A stretch of 47,192 nt of DNA from positions 1 to 47,192 of the forward strand of contig CAJVZZ010000019.1 of the NCBI GenBank assembly GCA_913020435.1, read 5' to 3'. Position 1 is the first letter of the stretch; every line of letters starts with the position of its first letter. The notes under the pieces were generated by a model. The model did no database searches. It worked only from the letters and a program-made list of their open reading frames with translations, and was not told the origin of the DNA. The stretch is from an uncultured Flavobacteriales bacterium (lineage in GTDB: Bacteria; Bacteroidota; Bacteroidia; Flavobacteriales_G; Salibacteraceae). Shown here piece by piece: positions 23,829 through 34,019 of the stretch. The position numbers and the translations under genes were made by a program.

Positions 23829-24326
23829 ATGCTGAAGAAGTTGAAAATAATGTTGTTCATCATAGGCGCCTTACTAGGCTTTACACTAATTTTCGCTATG
23901 GTATTTAAGCAATGGTCGTATGAAAAAATGACACAAACAATATTGTCAAATTCAATTGAGCAGATCAGAGTATCTTCAGATGAGCTGGACGATTATACTA
24001 TTATTGATGCAAGGAGTAGCGCAGAATTTGATGTGAGTCATTTACCGGGTGCTATAAGAATCGATCCGGATAGCAAAGATTTTAGCTTAGAGCTCTTAGA
24101 TGCTAAAAAGCCATTATTGATATACTGTTCTGTTGGGTTGCGCAGTGAGAAAATAGGAGAGCGCATATTAAAACAATCAAAGTTGAAAGAGATTTATAAT
24201 TTGAAAGGCGGAATTTTTCAATGGGTAAACGATAAAAAACCAATTGTTAATTTAAATGGTAAAAGCACAACAAGGATTCATACGTATAATAAAGCTTGGG
24301 GTGTTTGGGTTAATGCTATAGAATAG
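23829..24326 (+). CDS. Membrane-anchored rhodanese-like protein
   Basis: A 165-residue protein with one N-terminal membrane anchor (LKIMLFIIGALLGFTLIFAMVF) and a rhodanese domain facing the periplasm. The domain starts DYTIIDARSSAEFDVSHLPGAIRI, and the active-site loop LLIYCSVGLRSEKIG keeps the cysteine. I start at ATG 23829 because it places the basic MLKKLK directly before the helix; the frame is open upstream to 23781 without a signal-like sequence. A periplasmic sulfurtransferase is inferred. Its neighbours give no further clue. Confidence 0.82.
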   Translation: MLKKLKIMLFIIGALLGFTLIFAMVFKQWSYEKMTQTILSNSIEQIRVSSDELDDYTIIDARSSAEFDVSHLPGAIRIDPDSKDFSLELLDAKKPLLIYCSVGLRSEKIGERILKQSKLKEIYNLKGGIFQWVNDKKPIVNLNGKSTTRIHTYNKAWGVWVNAIE

Positions 24327-24472
24327 CTTAATAGTTTTGTAAATATTAAACCGTAAAATTCTAATATCCTACTCTTACTAATTGTACAAAACGCGCTGAA
24401 TCATAGAACTGTGAGATTGATTTTTAGCCTTTATACAAATAGTATTCTGTCTGTATTTTTATCCATTGCATA

Positions 24473-25750
24473 TTAATGAAAGAACAAGTAGGCAATGAAA
24501 ATTGCGGCTATTATTCCGACTGAATCGGCAATTAACCCGCAGACCACAGTATATCTAGTTCGTGTAATGTTTACCGCTCCAAAATAAACAGCTAATGTGT
24601 AAAACGTAGTTTCTGTAGAACCTTGGAATACACTGGACAGCCTACCTGCAAAAGAATCAGCCCCAAAAGTGCTCATGGTTTCCACCATCATTCCTCTTGC
24701 ACCAGAACCGCTCAACGGTTTCATAAGTGCAGTGGGCATAGCATCTACAAAATCGGCGTTTAGTCCAGTTAAAGCAATTGCACCTCTAAGTCCCTCAATT
24801 AGAATATCGAGCGCGCCACTGGCTCTAAAAACACCAATAGCGACTAACATACCAACTAAGTATGGGATAATCTTAATAGCAACCTGAAACCCTTCTTTAG
24901 CTCCTTCAATAAACGACTCATATACATTGACTTTTCGTTTTACCGCTAGCCCAATAAAGGCAACGATTACCGTAAACAAAACGCCGTTTCCAATTAAGGA
25001 GCTTACTTTAGATACTTGGTCGGGAGAAAGGCTTGTTAGCCACCAAATAAAAACACAAATTGCCAATGTCATTGAACCTAAGTAGGCAAGAACCACTCTG
25101 TTTAAAAGATTAATTTTCTGGTAAATAGATACAGAAATGAGTCCGGCTAAAGTTGCAAAAAAGGTTGCCAATAGAATTGGTAAAAACACATCTGAAGGCT
25201 GTGCGGCTCCACCTGCAGCTCTTAAAGCCATTACTGAAACTGGAATCAATGTTAATCCTGAAGTATTTAAGACTAAGAACATGATTTGGGCATTGCTGGC
25301 CGTGTTTTTTGATGTGTTGGTTTCTTGCAGTTCGTTCATTGCTTTTAGACCAAGTGGAGTAGCGGCATTGTCCAAACCCAACATATTAGCCGAAAAATTC
25401 ATCATCATACTGCCCATTGCAGGATGATCTTTCGGTAATTCAGGAAATAACTTTCGGAAGAAAGGAGCAACCAATCTGGATAGAATATTAATCGCTCCAC
25501 CATGTTCTCCAATCTTCATAATACCGAGCCACAAGGCCATAATGCCAATCAAGTAGACGACGATAGAAATCGAAGTTTCCGTCATATCAAAAGTGGATTG
25601 TACTATGGCATGGAAAACATTTAGATCAGCATCGCCAAATTGGAAACCATAATTGGCTAAAAATTCTCGGAAGAAATAACCAACGACTCGCAATATCGCT
25701 ACTACGAATGCAATTAGAAAAAAGCCAATGAATATGTAATTGAGCGCCAT
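24473..25750 (-). CDS. Nucleoside-recognition (Gate) membrane protein, SpmA-SpmB fusion
   Basis: A 425-residue polytopic protein with about ten hydrophobic segments. The first half matches the SpmA-type domain (MMMNFSANMLGLDNAATPLGLKAM and IMFLVLNTSGLTLIPVSVMALR) and the second half the SpmB-type domain (IIPYLVGMLVAIGVFRASG and GLNADFVDAMPTALMKPLSGSGARGMMVE). In Bacillus the separate SpmA and SpmB take part in spore core dehydration, but fused forms are common in non-sporulating Bacteroidota, where their role is unknown. A perfect minus-7 box lies 17 bases upstream of the ATG. Confidence 0.9.
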   Translation of the reverse strand: MALNYIFIGFFLIAFVVAILRVVGYFFREFLANYGFQFGDADLNVFHAIVQSTFDMTETSISIVVYLIGIMALWLGIMKIGEHGGAINILSRLVAPFFRKLFPELPKDHPAMGSMMMNFSANMLGLDNAATPLGLKAMNELQETNTSKNTASNAQIMFLVLNTSGLTLIPVSVMALRAAGGAAQPSDVFLPILLATFFATLAGLISVSIYQKINLLNRVVLAYLGSMTLAICVFIWWLTSLSPDQVSKVSSLIGNGVLFTVIVAFIGLAVKRKVNVYESFIEGAKEGFQVAIKIIPYLVGMLVAIGVFRASGALDILIEGLRGAIALTGLNADFVDAMPTALMKPLSGSGARGMMVETMSTFGADSFAGRLSSVFQGSTETTFYTLAVYFGAVNITRTRYTVVCGLIADSVGIIAAIFIAYLFFH

Positions 25751-25766
25751 AGAAAGTTTATTGATT

Positions 25767-25774
25767 CAAATGTA
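25767..25774 (-). promoter_or_regulatory. Minus-7 box for the SpmAB-fusion gene
   Basis: The minus strand reads TACATTTG, 17 bases before the ATG at 25750, giving a leader of about 11 bases. Confidence 0.55.
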
Positions 25775-25835
25775 AGTTTTGCGAAAAAGGGTTTAAGATC
25801 TGTTTACGCTGAGTTATAAACAACGCAAATTAGTA

Positions 25836-26492
25836 TTACCGCTCCAAATACAATAATTCAAATCCTTTAAAATAAGGCCCTTGCAATATCATTTCGGTAG
25901 AGGAGAAGCGCACTACTGGAAAACTATTTTGATTGATTTTTAGAGCTCCATTTTCGTATTTGTATCCGTTTCTAAATTGAAAGAGATAAAATTGCTCGCT
26001 TCCATGTGTTACAAAAATACTGTCTTCGGTAACCTCATATTTCTCGGCGAATGTTCGAGAACTGTCTATGGGTAAATTGAAAATAGATACAGTTTGGTCA
26101 ACGTTTAATTGCTCACGAGTTTCAACCTTGGTTAAGGTCCAATTTCCCTGTATTTGATTTGCACTGGGGTAGGTGACTGTAATTCCAGTTTCGGCGGTTT
26201 CTTTTTTGTTTCCTTTTCGACTGAAACTAGTAAGTGATATTCTGTACGATCCGCCCGCGAAATAGGTATAAGGGACTTGCTCGGCGTTATTGAACTTGGC
26301 ACCGTTACCCATATTTATGACGTTATCGAAGCCACGTTCTGAACAATCAGATACAGTGATTGGCATACCGACCAGAATAGAAGTTGTTGAGGTTTCTACG
26401 CATGCATCTGGCTGCCGGTTACAGGCAAATAGCAATGGTAGAAGTAGTAAACTACATCTTAACCTTAAACTCTGAAGTAGTATGAAACTCAA
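25836..26492 (-). CDS. Lipoprotein with PKD-like N-terminal half, function unknown
   Basis: I do not recognise a named family. The 218-residue protein has a lipoprotein signal with the lipobox LLFAC near residue 24. Residues ~35-110 look PKD- or Ig-like ([19 protein letters not shown], then [20 protein letters not shown]). The second half ([14 protein letters not shown] onward) resembles lipocalin-like DUF domains that begin with a GxW motif. The only ATG, at 26492, lies inside the 3' end of prfC, a 41-base overlap, and the gene follows prfC on the same strand, so translational coupling is likely. Confidence 0.72.
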   Translation of the reverse strand: MSFILLQSLRLRCSLLLLPLLFACNRQPDACVETSTTSILVGMPITVSDCSERGFDNVINMGNGAKFNNAEQVPYTYFAGGSYRISLTSFSRKGNKKETAETGITVTYPSANQIQGNWTLTKVETREQLNVDQTVSIFNLPIDSSRTFAEKYEVTEDSIFVTHGSEQFYLFQFRNGYKYENGALKINQNSFPVVRFSSTEMILQGPYFKGFELLYLER

Positions 26493-28047
26493 GATCGGGG
26501 TAATTTTCGCGTGCTTTTTCTAACATCCATGCTGACGGAGCCAAGAATACAGGATTATTATCCTTATCGTAACCAACATCACTTCCTTTCACTTTTACAA
26601 ACTGATCCATTTGACCTTGGTCTGTGGTTGTTATCCAACAAGCCAAGTGATAGTTCAAAGATTTGAAATCACAAGTCGCTCCGTATTCGTGCAATAGTCG
26701 ATATTGAATAACTTCAAATTGAAGATTTCCAACTGTTCCAATAATTTTAATATTTCCAGGTTGTTTGGTAAACAGCTGAGCAACACCTTCTTCTGTGAGT
26801 TGTTGGATGCCTTTTTCCAATTGTTTGGTCTTCATTGGATCTTTATTCACCACTTCTTTAAACATCTCTGGAGAGAAAGAAGGGATGCCCTTAAACATCA
26901 TGTCTTCACCTTCGGTAAGGGTATCGCCAATTTTAAAATTACCAGTGTCGTATAAGCCAATAACATCGCCTGGAAAAGCTTCTTCAATAACCTCTTTACT
27001 CTGGGCCATGAATGATGCGGGGTTAGAAAATTTCAATTTTTTATCTAAGCGAACATGCTTGTAAAAGGTGTTTCGTTTGAATTTTCCACTTACAATTCTC
27101 AAGAATGCAATTCGATCACGATGGTTAGGGTCAATGTTAGCGTGAATCTTAAAGATAAAGCCTGAAAATTTTTCATCGTTCGCAGTTACTTCTCTTTTGT
27201 CCGTGAAAACGGGTTGCGGAGTGGGTGCAATTTCGGTAAAGGTATCCAGCATTTCTTTAATCCCAAAGTTGTTCAATGCAGAACCAAAAAACACTGGAGC
27301 AAGCTTTCCTTTTAAGTATTGTTCTTTCTCGAATTGATCATAAACGCCATTAATCAACTCAACATCTTCGCGAAGGTCATCAGCATCTTTCTGACCCACT
27401 AATTCTTCCAATTTAGTATCTTCTAAACCAGATATTGGAACAATATTCTCGGCTACTTTCGATTTGTTTTCTGAATCGAAAAGATTCAACGTTCCGTCAA
27501 ACATTTTGTACACGCCTTTAAATTCTTTACCCATATTTATAGGCCAACTCAAAGGACGAACTTTTATGTCTAGTTTTTCTTCTAATTCATCTAACAAGTC
27601 AAACGGATCCCGTCCTGGACGGTCCATTTTGTTAATGAAAATAATTACGGGAGTATCTCGCATTCGGCAAACTTCCATAAGCCGTTCAGTTTGCGCTTCC
27701 ACCCCTTTTACACAATCAATTACTAGAATTACGCTATCAACTGCAGTAAGGGTTCGATAAGTATCTTCCGCAAAATCCTTGTGACCAGGAGTATCCAGAA
27801 TGTTTACGATTTTACCGTTATATGGAAAAGTCATAACGGAAGTAGCAACAGAAATTCCTCTCTGCTTTTCAATTTCCATAAAATCGGAAGCGGCCGTCTT
27901 TTTGATTTTGTTGTTCTTAACGGCACCAGCAACTTGAATTGCCCCTCCAAAGAGTAAGAATTTCTCGGTCAATGTTGTTTTACCAGCATCTGGATGACTG
28001 ATAATCGCAAAGGTTTTTCTTTTTTCTATTTCTTCTCTAAACTTCAT
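26452..28047 (-). CDS. prfC: Peptide chain release factor 3
   Basis: RF3 is the GTPase that removes RF1/RF2 from the ribosome after termination. The 531-residue protein has the P-loop [13 protein letters not shown], switch [10 protein letters not shown], and NKMD. The family signature [21 protein letters not shown] lies between them. Domains II and III follow, with [14 protein letters not shown] and the C-terminal [14 protein letters not shown]. The ATG at 28047 lies 22 bases after a perfect minus-7 box. The last 41 bases overlap the downstream lipoprotein gene. Confidence 0.96.
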   Translation of the reverse strand: MKFREEIEKRKTFAIISHPDAGKTTLTEKFLLFGGAIQVAGAVKNNKIKKTAASDFMEIEKQRGISVATSVMTFPYNGKIVNILDTPGHKDFAEDTYRTLTAVDSVILVIDCVKGVEAQTERLMEVCRMRDTPVIIFINKMDRPGRDPFDLLDELEEKLDIKVRPLSWPINMGKEFKGVYKMFDGTLNLFDSENKSKVAENIVPISGLEDTKLEELVGQKDADDLREDVELINGVYDQFEKEQYLKGKLAPVFFGSALNNFGIKEMLDTFTEIAPTPQPVFTDKREVTANDEKFSGFIFKIHANIDPNHRDRIAFLRIVSGKFKRNTFYKHVRLDKKLKFSNPASFMAQSKEVIEEAFPGDVIGLYDTGNFKIGDTLTEGEDMMFKGIPSFSPEMFKEVVNKDPMKTKQLEKGIQQLTEEGVAQLFTKQPGNIKIIGTVGNLQFEVIQYRLLHEYGATCDFKSLNYHLACWITTTDQGQMDQFVKVKGSDVGYDKDNNPVFLAPSAWMLEKARENYPDLEFHTTSEFKVKM

Positions 28048-28069
28048 GGAAATGCTTAAAATCGGTGTG

Positions 28070-28077
28070 CAAAAATA
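28070..28077 (-). promoter_or_regulatory. Minus-7 box for prfC
   Basis: The minus strand reads TATTTTTG followed by C, 22 bases upstream of the prfC ATG. A weaker plus-strand TACTTTAG at 28122-28129 may serve the divergent metallophosphoesterase. Confidence 0.55.
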
Positions 28078-28145
28078 ACTATTTGGAAATGTATATAGGT
28101 TGAATTCACTAATGATTAAAGTACTTTAGCCGAAACAAATTACTC

Positions 28146-30020
28146 ATGAATATAATAAATTATTATTTCCTTTTTTTAGTAATAGTTTTAAGTTTTAAGT
28201 CCAATGGCCAAGTGCCAAAAGTCTATACCAATATTTCTTTGGATAGAGGAAACGCTGTTGCCACGGTAAAAGGAAAAGAATACAGGGAATCCAACAATGG
28301 AGCTGGTTTTCATTTACAAGATTTAATAGGAAATCCACAAGGAACTCAGACGGGAGTGAAATTCAATTTTGGACCAAAAGTTCCTTCAGGTAAAGTCTAC
28401 TTCGGATTAATTAATCCAACAGATGGGAAATATCCGATGCCGGTCTATTTTAGAAGAACCGCTAAAATCAGTGCTTCTGTAACCGAGATTAATCTTATTC
28501 AGCTAAGAGGTAAGTACGATATGAGTGGTTGGGAAAAATCGAATGGTGGTTTTTTAGGATATAGAGTGATGGGGCCAGAGGGTCAGCTGCTTTACGATGG
28601 CCGATTGAGTTTTAAATATGAAAATGACATGTTTCGAGTGCCTCCCTCGATTATTGAAGGACCTACAATCAATCAACTAACCGATAACAGCGTGGTAATT
28701 TCCATGAAGTTGAACAAGCCAGGGCCAATTGTATTGAACGTAAACGATACAAAGTACGAGTCGAAAGGGAAAACTACTATTGATTTTAAGATTAGCAGTT
28801 TATCTCCAAATACGGAGTATAAGTACAGTTTAGAAGGAGTAGTAACCCGAAATTATGCATTTAAAACTAATCTTAAAAAAGGAGATAGAACTCCATTTGT
28901 TTTTGCATACGCTAGTGATTCTAGAGCTGGACAGGGTGGAGGAGAACGCAACTTATACGGAGCCAATTATTACGTGATGCAACGGATTGTGGCATACTCT
29001 AAAGCTAGAAATGTGGCGTTCTTGCAATTTACTGGCGACATGATCAACGGTTATTTGGCCGAAAAACAAGAAATGAATTTGCAATACGCCAACTGGAAAC
29101 GCTCGTTAGAGCCCTATTCCTCTTCCTTTCCTGTATATGTTGCCATGGGAAATCATGAGGCATTGGTCACCTATTTTTCTAATCCAGAAACTGCAGAGGA
29201 ATTTGGAATTGATCGTTTTCCATTTGAAACTGAAAGTGCTGAAGCTGTTTTTGCAACGAATTTCAGTAATCCCGTATCAGAATTAAAATCGGAAGATGGT
29301 GCAGCTTATGATCCAGATCCTAAAACGAAGGACTTTCCACCTTACGATGAAACCGTGTTTTCTTATGTGTATGGAAATGCAGCAGTTGTAGTGCTTAATT
29401 CCAATTATTGGTATGCATATGCGCTTAATCGATATCCCGGTACTTCAGGAAATATTCATGCTTATATAATGGACAATCAGTTGGAATGGTTCAAAGACGA
29501 ATTGAGGAAATACGAGTCTGATAAGGATATTGATCACGTTTTTGTAACCTTGCACACACCGTTTTTCCCTAATGGAGGACACGTTACTGACGATATGTGG
29601 TACAACGGCAAAAACTGGCCACGTCCAATTGTAGCAGGAGAAAAAGTAGAAAAGGGAATCATTGAACGTAGAGATGAGTTATTGGATGCAATGATTAACC
29701 AATCTTCGAAAGTTAGAGCGGTATTAACCGGTGATGAGCACAATTATGCTAAAACAAAAATTACCGAGGCTATGCCGCGTTATCCTGAAAACTGGGAAAG
29801 GCCAAAACTAAAATTGACGAGAACTATTTATCAGTTAAATAATGGATCGGCGGGAGCTCCTTATTATGCGAAAGAGAAAACACCTTGGTCTGATTTCGCC
29901 ACTAATTTCTCTACTCAAAATGTAGTTGTTTTGATAAATATTGACGGTAAGTCTGCAAATATTGAAGTACGTAACCCGTTTACCGAAGAATTGGTTGATG
30001 CCTTGGAATTGGCAAAATGA
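28146..30020 (+). CDS. Secreted metallophosphoesterase with fibronectin-like domain (purple acid phosphatase-like)
   Basis: A 624-residue exported protein with a Sec signal (LFLVIVLSFKSNGQ). An N-terminal beta-rich region of about 170 residues precedes a fibronectin/PAP-N-like module (PSIIEGPTINQLTDNSVVISMKLNKPG ... LSPNTEYKYSLEG). The calcineurin-like phosphoesterase domain carries the dimetal ligands in YASDSRAG, FTGDMING, MGNHEALVT, VTLHTPFFPNGGHV and LTGDEHNY. The layout resembles purple acid phosphatases, although the first motif has Ser-Asp-Ser-Arg rather than GDxG. The natural substrate is unknown; phosphorus scavenging is inferred. It overlaps the next gene by four bases (ATGA). Confidence 0.87.
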   Translation: MNIINYYFLFLVIVLSFKSNGQVPKVYTNISLDRGNAVATVKGKEYRESNNGAGFHLQDLIGNPQGTQTGVKFNFGPKVPSGKVYFGLINPTDGKYPMPVYFRRTAKISASVTEINLIQLRGKYDMSGWEKSNGGFLGYRVMGPEGQLLYDGRLSFKYENDMFRVPPSIIEGPTINQLTDNSVVISMKLNKPGPIVLNVNDTKYESKGKTTIDFKISSLSPNTEYKYSLEGVVTRNYAFKTNLKKGDRTPFVFAYASDSRAGQGGGERNLYGANYYVMQRIVAYSKARNVAFLQFTGDMINGYLAEKQEMNLQYANWKRSLEPYSSSFPVYVAMGNHEALVTYFSNPETAEEFGIDRFPFETESAEAVFATNFSNPVSELKSEDGAAYDPDPKTKDFPPYDETVFSYVYGNAAVVVLNSNYWYAYALNRYPGTSGNIHAYIMDNQLEWFKDELRKYESDKDIDHVFVTLHTPFFPNGGHVTDDMWYNGKNWPRPIVAGEKVEKGIIERRDELLDAMINQSSKVRAVLTGDEHNYAKTKITEAMPRYPENWERPKLKLTRTIYQLNNGSAGAPYYAKEKTPWSDFATNFSTQNVVVLINIDGKSANIEVRNPFTEELVDALELAK

Positions 30021-30559
30021 TAAGCACACAAAAGGATCAACTTAGAAAAGAAATGTTTGAGCTTCGAAAGCGCTTAAGTGTTGAACAACGAAAACGAGCC
30101 TCCGAAAAAGTTTGCGATCAGTTGATTGATTTAGTAAAAGACAAAAACTTGAAAACTGTGCATTGTTTTATCCCAATGGGTCAGGAAATTGATGTTCGTT
30201 CCTTTATTGAGTATTGTTTGGCGCAATCGGTAATTGTAGTTTGCCCAAAAACGTTAAAAAAAACACAATTAAAACACTTGGTATTGCGTGATTTAAACGC
30301 TGTTGAAAATGGTGTTTTTGGAACAGTTTATCCTGCTGGAGAGCGCGAGTTTACCGATGAATTAGATTTAATTATTGTTCCCGGTTTGGCGTTCGATATT
30401 CAAGGAGGCAGATTGGGTTATGGCGGGGGGTATTACGATACATTTTTAGCGACTCAGCCAAATGCAATTAAAATCGGAGTCGGGTTTGAATGTCAGTTGA
30501 TTTCTGAAGTTCCTATGGAAGAACATGATGTGAGTTTGATTAAATTCATTGCAGGATAG
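30017..30559 (+). CDS. ygfA: 5-formyltetrahydrofolate cyclo-ligase
   Basis: The enzyme converts 5-formyl-THF to 5,10-methenyl-THF with ATP. The 180-residue protein starts QKDQLRKEMFELRKRLS, contains VHCFIPMGQEIDVRSFIE, and ends with the diagnostic loop PGLAFDIQGGRLGYGGGYYD that binds phosphate and folate. Length and motifs are all typical. The ATG overlaps the stop of the metallophosphoesterase (ATGA), so the two are translated together despite unrelated roles. Confidence 0.94.
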   Translation: MISTQKDQLRKEMFELRKRLSVEQRKRASEKVCDQLIDLVKDKNLKTVHCFIPMGQEIDVRSFIEYCLAQSVIVVCPKTLKKTQLKHLVLRDLNAVENGVFGTVYPAGEREFTDELDLIIVPGLAFDIQGGRLGYGGGYYDTFLATQPNAIKIGVGFECQLISEVPMEEHDVSLIKFIAG

Positions 30560-30624
30560 CTGTTGATTGCTTAAATGACCAACATTCTCACTAACTTTAA
30601 CAGGCTACTTATGCAAATTAGGAG

Positions 30625-32853
30625 CTATTTCGTTAATCCCATATGAACTAATAAGTTGGTTGAAAAGGTGAGCATATTTTGCACCTCTTCCGTGCGGACA
30701 ATATGAACGTATTTAAATATCATAAGCGCTTCACCATTACTTTCAATATGATGTATTTCATTTTCGTCTAGAAAACGAATAAGATCATCAGTAAAAAATA
30801 GTCGAATTGCTTCTTCATTTTCTCCACTTAAATGAAACTTATGAGAGAAAGCAGGATGTTTCGTGAAATCAATAGCTCTATTTAATCTAGAAAAAGCCCG
30901 CACGCGTTCAGATATTCTATTAAAGAGCCCCTCTTTGTCAATAATAAATCGTGGTATTTTGACAGGCAGCTTAACAATTTGAACAGTAGTTTGATACACT
31001 TCAAGTGCAAACATAGCTCCTTCATCAAACACAATATCCGCAATCTCCCATTGAGCATTATTTTCTAGATCTTTTCCTTGCAACGAATTACTCTTCATTT
31101 CAATTGGGCGCGAATCGAAGAAATGAAAGTTTCTGAGATAAGAAGTGTTCCAATCTACCTCGCGATCGAATGACCAGCCATTGGCAATGGCCATTTTTTG
31201 CAACCGTATTTGGCGTTTCGTAATCCGTCTATTGACTCTTCCGGTAATAATTTTCAACGCTCTGTTATGGCTGGTAGAAGAGATATGACTGTCCAATCCC
31301 ACTAGTTTTACTGCTCCACCATAATTCTCCTGTATGCGTTTATAATCGATCATGTTTTCCATTATAGAAAGATCTACAATACGTGTTTGCGCCATATCAA
31401 TGCGCACAATAGCCCCTTTGGGAATCTTTCCAAGGAGCTTGTCGAGCTGCATTGCATATAAGAAATTTGCTATTCCTTTCAATTTAACGACGTAGGTTCC
31501 ATTGTCTAATTGATGCACTCTAGATCCTGATCGGTATATCATTTTAAAGAAAGTTATGAAGCCGACTTTTGCCAGGAGCATATGCAAAAGTAAGGTGACC
31601 AAAATTCCGCCTACTATTCCATATAACAAGCTTGTAAATAGCGTTATAATGAGTGTTGATGAAAGGAATAATAGCTGTTCTATTCCTTCATCATAGGCTT
31701 GTTTAAATACTTTAGGCGAAGCCAATTTATAGCCTGTGTGCATCAGTATTGCTGCCAAAGCCGCTAAAGGGATACTTCTCAAGATAGGAGCCAAAATCAG
31801 AATAAACAGAATTAGAAAGACGCCATGGAAGAAATTAGACCAGCTCGTCTTGGCATTGTGATTTAGGTTTACCGTACTTCTAACAATTACAGTTATAATA
31901 GGAAGTCCACCTATGGCTCCGGATATCATTGTACTTAGTCCAACGCCAATAAGATCTTTATCTAAGTCAGTCGTGCGCTTAAATGGATCTAACTTGTCAA
32001 CAGCACGCGCACTGGCCAAGGTCTCAATGGTGGCAATAGTAGTTATCGATAATACGGTGAGCCAAAAAGCGGAAGTACCGATCATACCAAAGTCAGGATG
32101 CATAATACTATCTAGCGGATTTTTAGGAATATCGACAAGTAAATCAGGTCCAACAGAGTATGCACTTCCATTGAAATACATAATATGTTCTGTAAAAAAA
32201 TCAAATGCGAATACTAACGGAATTGCTAAGAGTAACACCCACATTGGTGCGGGTATTAATTTAATAAACCTGTTATTAATTTTAGGATGGAAGATAAGCG
32301 CTAAAACACCTATCAATGCAATTAAAAAAACAAATGGATTCGCTGATGGTAGATTGTGGAAAATATCGGCTAGGCCATCTATCGTGCTGGTAGCATTGGT
32401 AGTTATTCCGAGAGCGTAATGTGCTTGTTTTGCAAAGATAATTATTCCAATTGCCGCCAAAACACCACGAAGTACGGATGACGGTAATAACTTGGCATAA
32501 CGCCCCATTTTAAGAGCGCCCATTGCAGCTTGAATCGCTCCAGCGAAAACTATTGCTGCCATCACATAATTGATGTTGCCATCTAAGGCGACTAGACCAC
32601 CAAGAATTACTGCAATTAATCCCGCGCCTGGACCATTTATTGAGACATGCCCACCTCGAAAAAATGTAGTTACAACGCCACCGATAATAGAGGAAATTAC
32701 TCCCGCCATTGGAGACAAGTCTGAAGCTACGGCAATACCTAATGCCAGTGGTAATGCTACTAATGAGACGCTTAGAGCAGCCAAAAGGTCGCTGCGCCAA
32801 TTTTCAATTAAGCCACTAATACCACTAGCGGGAACAGAGTTATTTGCCTTCAT
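30625..32853 (-). CDS. SulP-family anion transporter with STAS domain and long C-terminal extension
   Basis: A 742-residue inner-membrane transporter. Residues ~10-410 hold the SulP core: the entry helix region SDLLAALSVSLVALPLALGIAVASDLSPMAG, the SINGPGAGLIAVILGG loop, and ALASARAVDKLDPFKRTTDLDKDLIGVGLSTM. A STAS-like domain follows (about 445-550; KGAIVRIDMAQTRIVDLSIMENM). After it comes about 190 residues with no standard domain that I recognise, including WEIADIVFDEGAMFALEVYQTTVQIVKL. The substrate could be bicarbonate, sulfate or another anion; no carbonic anhydrase gene is adjacent. An antisense open frame inside it reflects codon bias. Confidence 0.9.
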   Translation of the reverse strand: MKANNSVPASGISGLIENWRSDLLAALSVSLVALPLALGIAVASDLSPMAGVISSIIGGVVTTFFRGGHVSINGPGAGLIAVILGGLVALDGNINYVMAAIVFAGAIQAAMGALKMGRYAKLLPSSVLRGVLAAIGIIIFAKQAHYALGITTNATSTIDGLADIFHNLPSANPFVFLIALIGVLALIFHPKINNRFIKLIPAPMWVLLLAIPLVFAFDFFTEHIMYFNGSAYSVGPDLLVDIPKNPLDSIMHPDFGMIGTSAFWLTVLSITTIATIETLASARAVDKLDPFKRTTDLDKDLIGVGLSTMISGAIGGLPIITVIVRSTVNLNHNAKTSWSNFFHGVFLILFILILAPILRSIPLAALAAILMHTGYKLASPKVFKQAYDEGIEQLLFLSSTLIITLFTSLLYGIVGGILVTLLLHMLLAKVGFITFFKMIYRSGSRVHQLDNGTYVVKLKGIANFLYAMQLDKLLGKIPKGAIVRIDMAQTRIVDLSIMENMIDYKRIQENYGGAVKLVGLDSHISSTSHNRALKIITGRVNRRITKRQIRLQKMAIANGWSFDREVDWNTSYLRNFHFFDSRPIEMKSNSLQGKDLENNAQWEIADIVFDEGAMFALEVYQTTVQIVKLPVKIPRFIIDKEGLFNRISERVRAFSRLNRAIDFTKHPAFSHKFHLSGENEEAIRLFFTDDLIRFLDENEIHHIESNGEALMIFKYVHIVRTEEVQNMLTFSTNLLVHMGLTK

Positions 32854-33115
32854 TATTTGTAAAAAAGATTAATATACGTTTTTTACAAGGAGAGGAGCTA
32901 TAAAGCTTGGGTTTGATCGAGTAGCTGAGATCTCATTATGATAATAGCCCACAGCATTTTAATTCGAGAGAGTTTGTTTGGGTGACTAGGTTGAATTGGT
33001 AAGAGGTGTATTCGTTTTTACTAGACCAAATTGTAAAATCTAAGATAAACTTCCAGAAGTCTAAACTTTCCTTGTTTACAATAAGTAAAAGTGGGGCTGT
33101 ATCCTTTTGGGCTAT
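32854..33115. other. Intergenic region between SulP gene and lipoprotein gene
   Basis: 262 bases. I see no gene, terminator or clear minus-7 box here. Confidence 0.4.
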
Positions 33116-33883
33116 TTAAAAATCAGGTTTCAGTTCTAATTCAATATAATCCGTTTTTAAAATGGAATCAATGTTTTTGATATTCGGTGGTGGTGGTTTC
33201 GAATCTTTAAACCAAAAAATTGGATAAATATTTTTTCTAAGTGTGTTTATTTCCACTTCACTTAGATCACAAATAGGCTTTTCTGCTAAATGCTCTATAA
33301 ATCGCATATATGCATTTATAGAGGATCTGAAAATTGAATATCTTGCTGTTAACTTTGTATTAGAATCGTAATTGAAATTAAAATGAATTGCTTGATTTCC
33401 ATTATTTAGGTCAGCTTTAAGCAAGCTTTTATAGATGGACATTTCCAAAGTGTCAAGGCTTAAAACTTTGCCATCAAATAAAATCATATTGAAGTCATTG
33501 AGCAGAATATCATAGGTGTGAAAATGCGCAGTTAAATATCCAACGGGATATTTGTCTTCGGCTTCTTGGCATATTCTGTCCGTAAAAAAATTAAGTTGAA
33601 AAGTATCATTTCCCACTTTTACAACTGCAGAATATTGACCAACGGTGTTGCAAATTTCAGTTTTGGTTTGCCGTTCAATAGAGTTGTAATTTTCTTGTAT
33701 TGATTTTGTCAAATCAAGAACAATAGAGTCACCAATGTTGGTGTTCATGAGTACCGAAGGGTTTATACAATTATCAACGTTTTCCGATTGAATTTCGCAA
33801 GACTGAAATAAGATGATTGATAAATATGCGAGGACGATTATTTTCAAAACTATAATAGTTTGCAGAGGTAAGTGAAATGACAT
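33116..33883 (-). CDS. Putative lipoprotein, function unknown
   Basis: I do not recognise this 255-residue protein. It has a hydrophobic N-terminal segment (TIIVLKIIVLAYLSIILFQSC) ending in a lipobox-like FQSC at about residue 29. The mature part is beta-rich and polar with scattered cysteines (NVDNCINP, KTEICNTVG, DRICQEAED, KPICDLSE). The end contains a Pro-rich turn (KDSKPPPPNIKNI). Both flanks are sparse non-coding DNA, and codon use looks native. It is probably a lineage-specific surface lipoprotein. Confidence 0.62.
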   Translation of the reverse strand: MSFHLPLQTIIVLKIIVLAYLSIILFQSCEIQSENVDNCINPSVLMNTNIGDSIVLDLTKSIQENYNSIERQTKTEICNTVGQYSAVVKVGNDTFQLNFFTDRICQEAEDKYPVGYLTAHFHTYDILLNDFNMILFDGKVLSLDTLEMSIYKSLLKADLNNGNQAIHFNFNYDSNTKLTARYSIFRSSINAYMRFIEHLAEKPICDLSEVEINTLRKNIYPIFWFKDSKPPPPNIKNIDSILKTDYIELELKPDF

Positions 33884-34019
33884 GACCGGATTAAAATATA
33901 ACTACTTTTTGGTTAATATAAGTAGGCCTTTCATGGCGATTCTAGCGGAACTCGGGTTCTGGTTATTAAATTTCATTGATGTCAAATTTACTACAACTTC
34001 TTCTATTACTGGTTAGTAC

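Noticed and set aside
31913-32419. 168-codon plus-strand open frame antisense to the SulP gene
   Set aside because: It lies wholly within a well-supported membrane-protein gene, and its translation is a low-complexity shadow without domain pattern.
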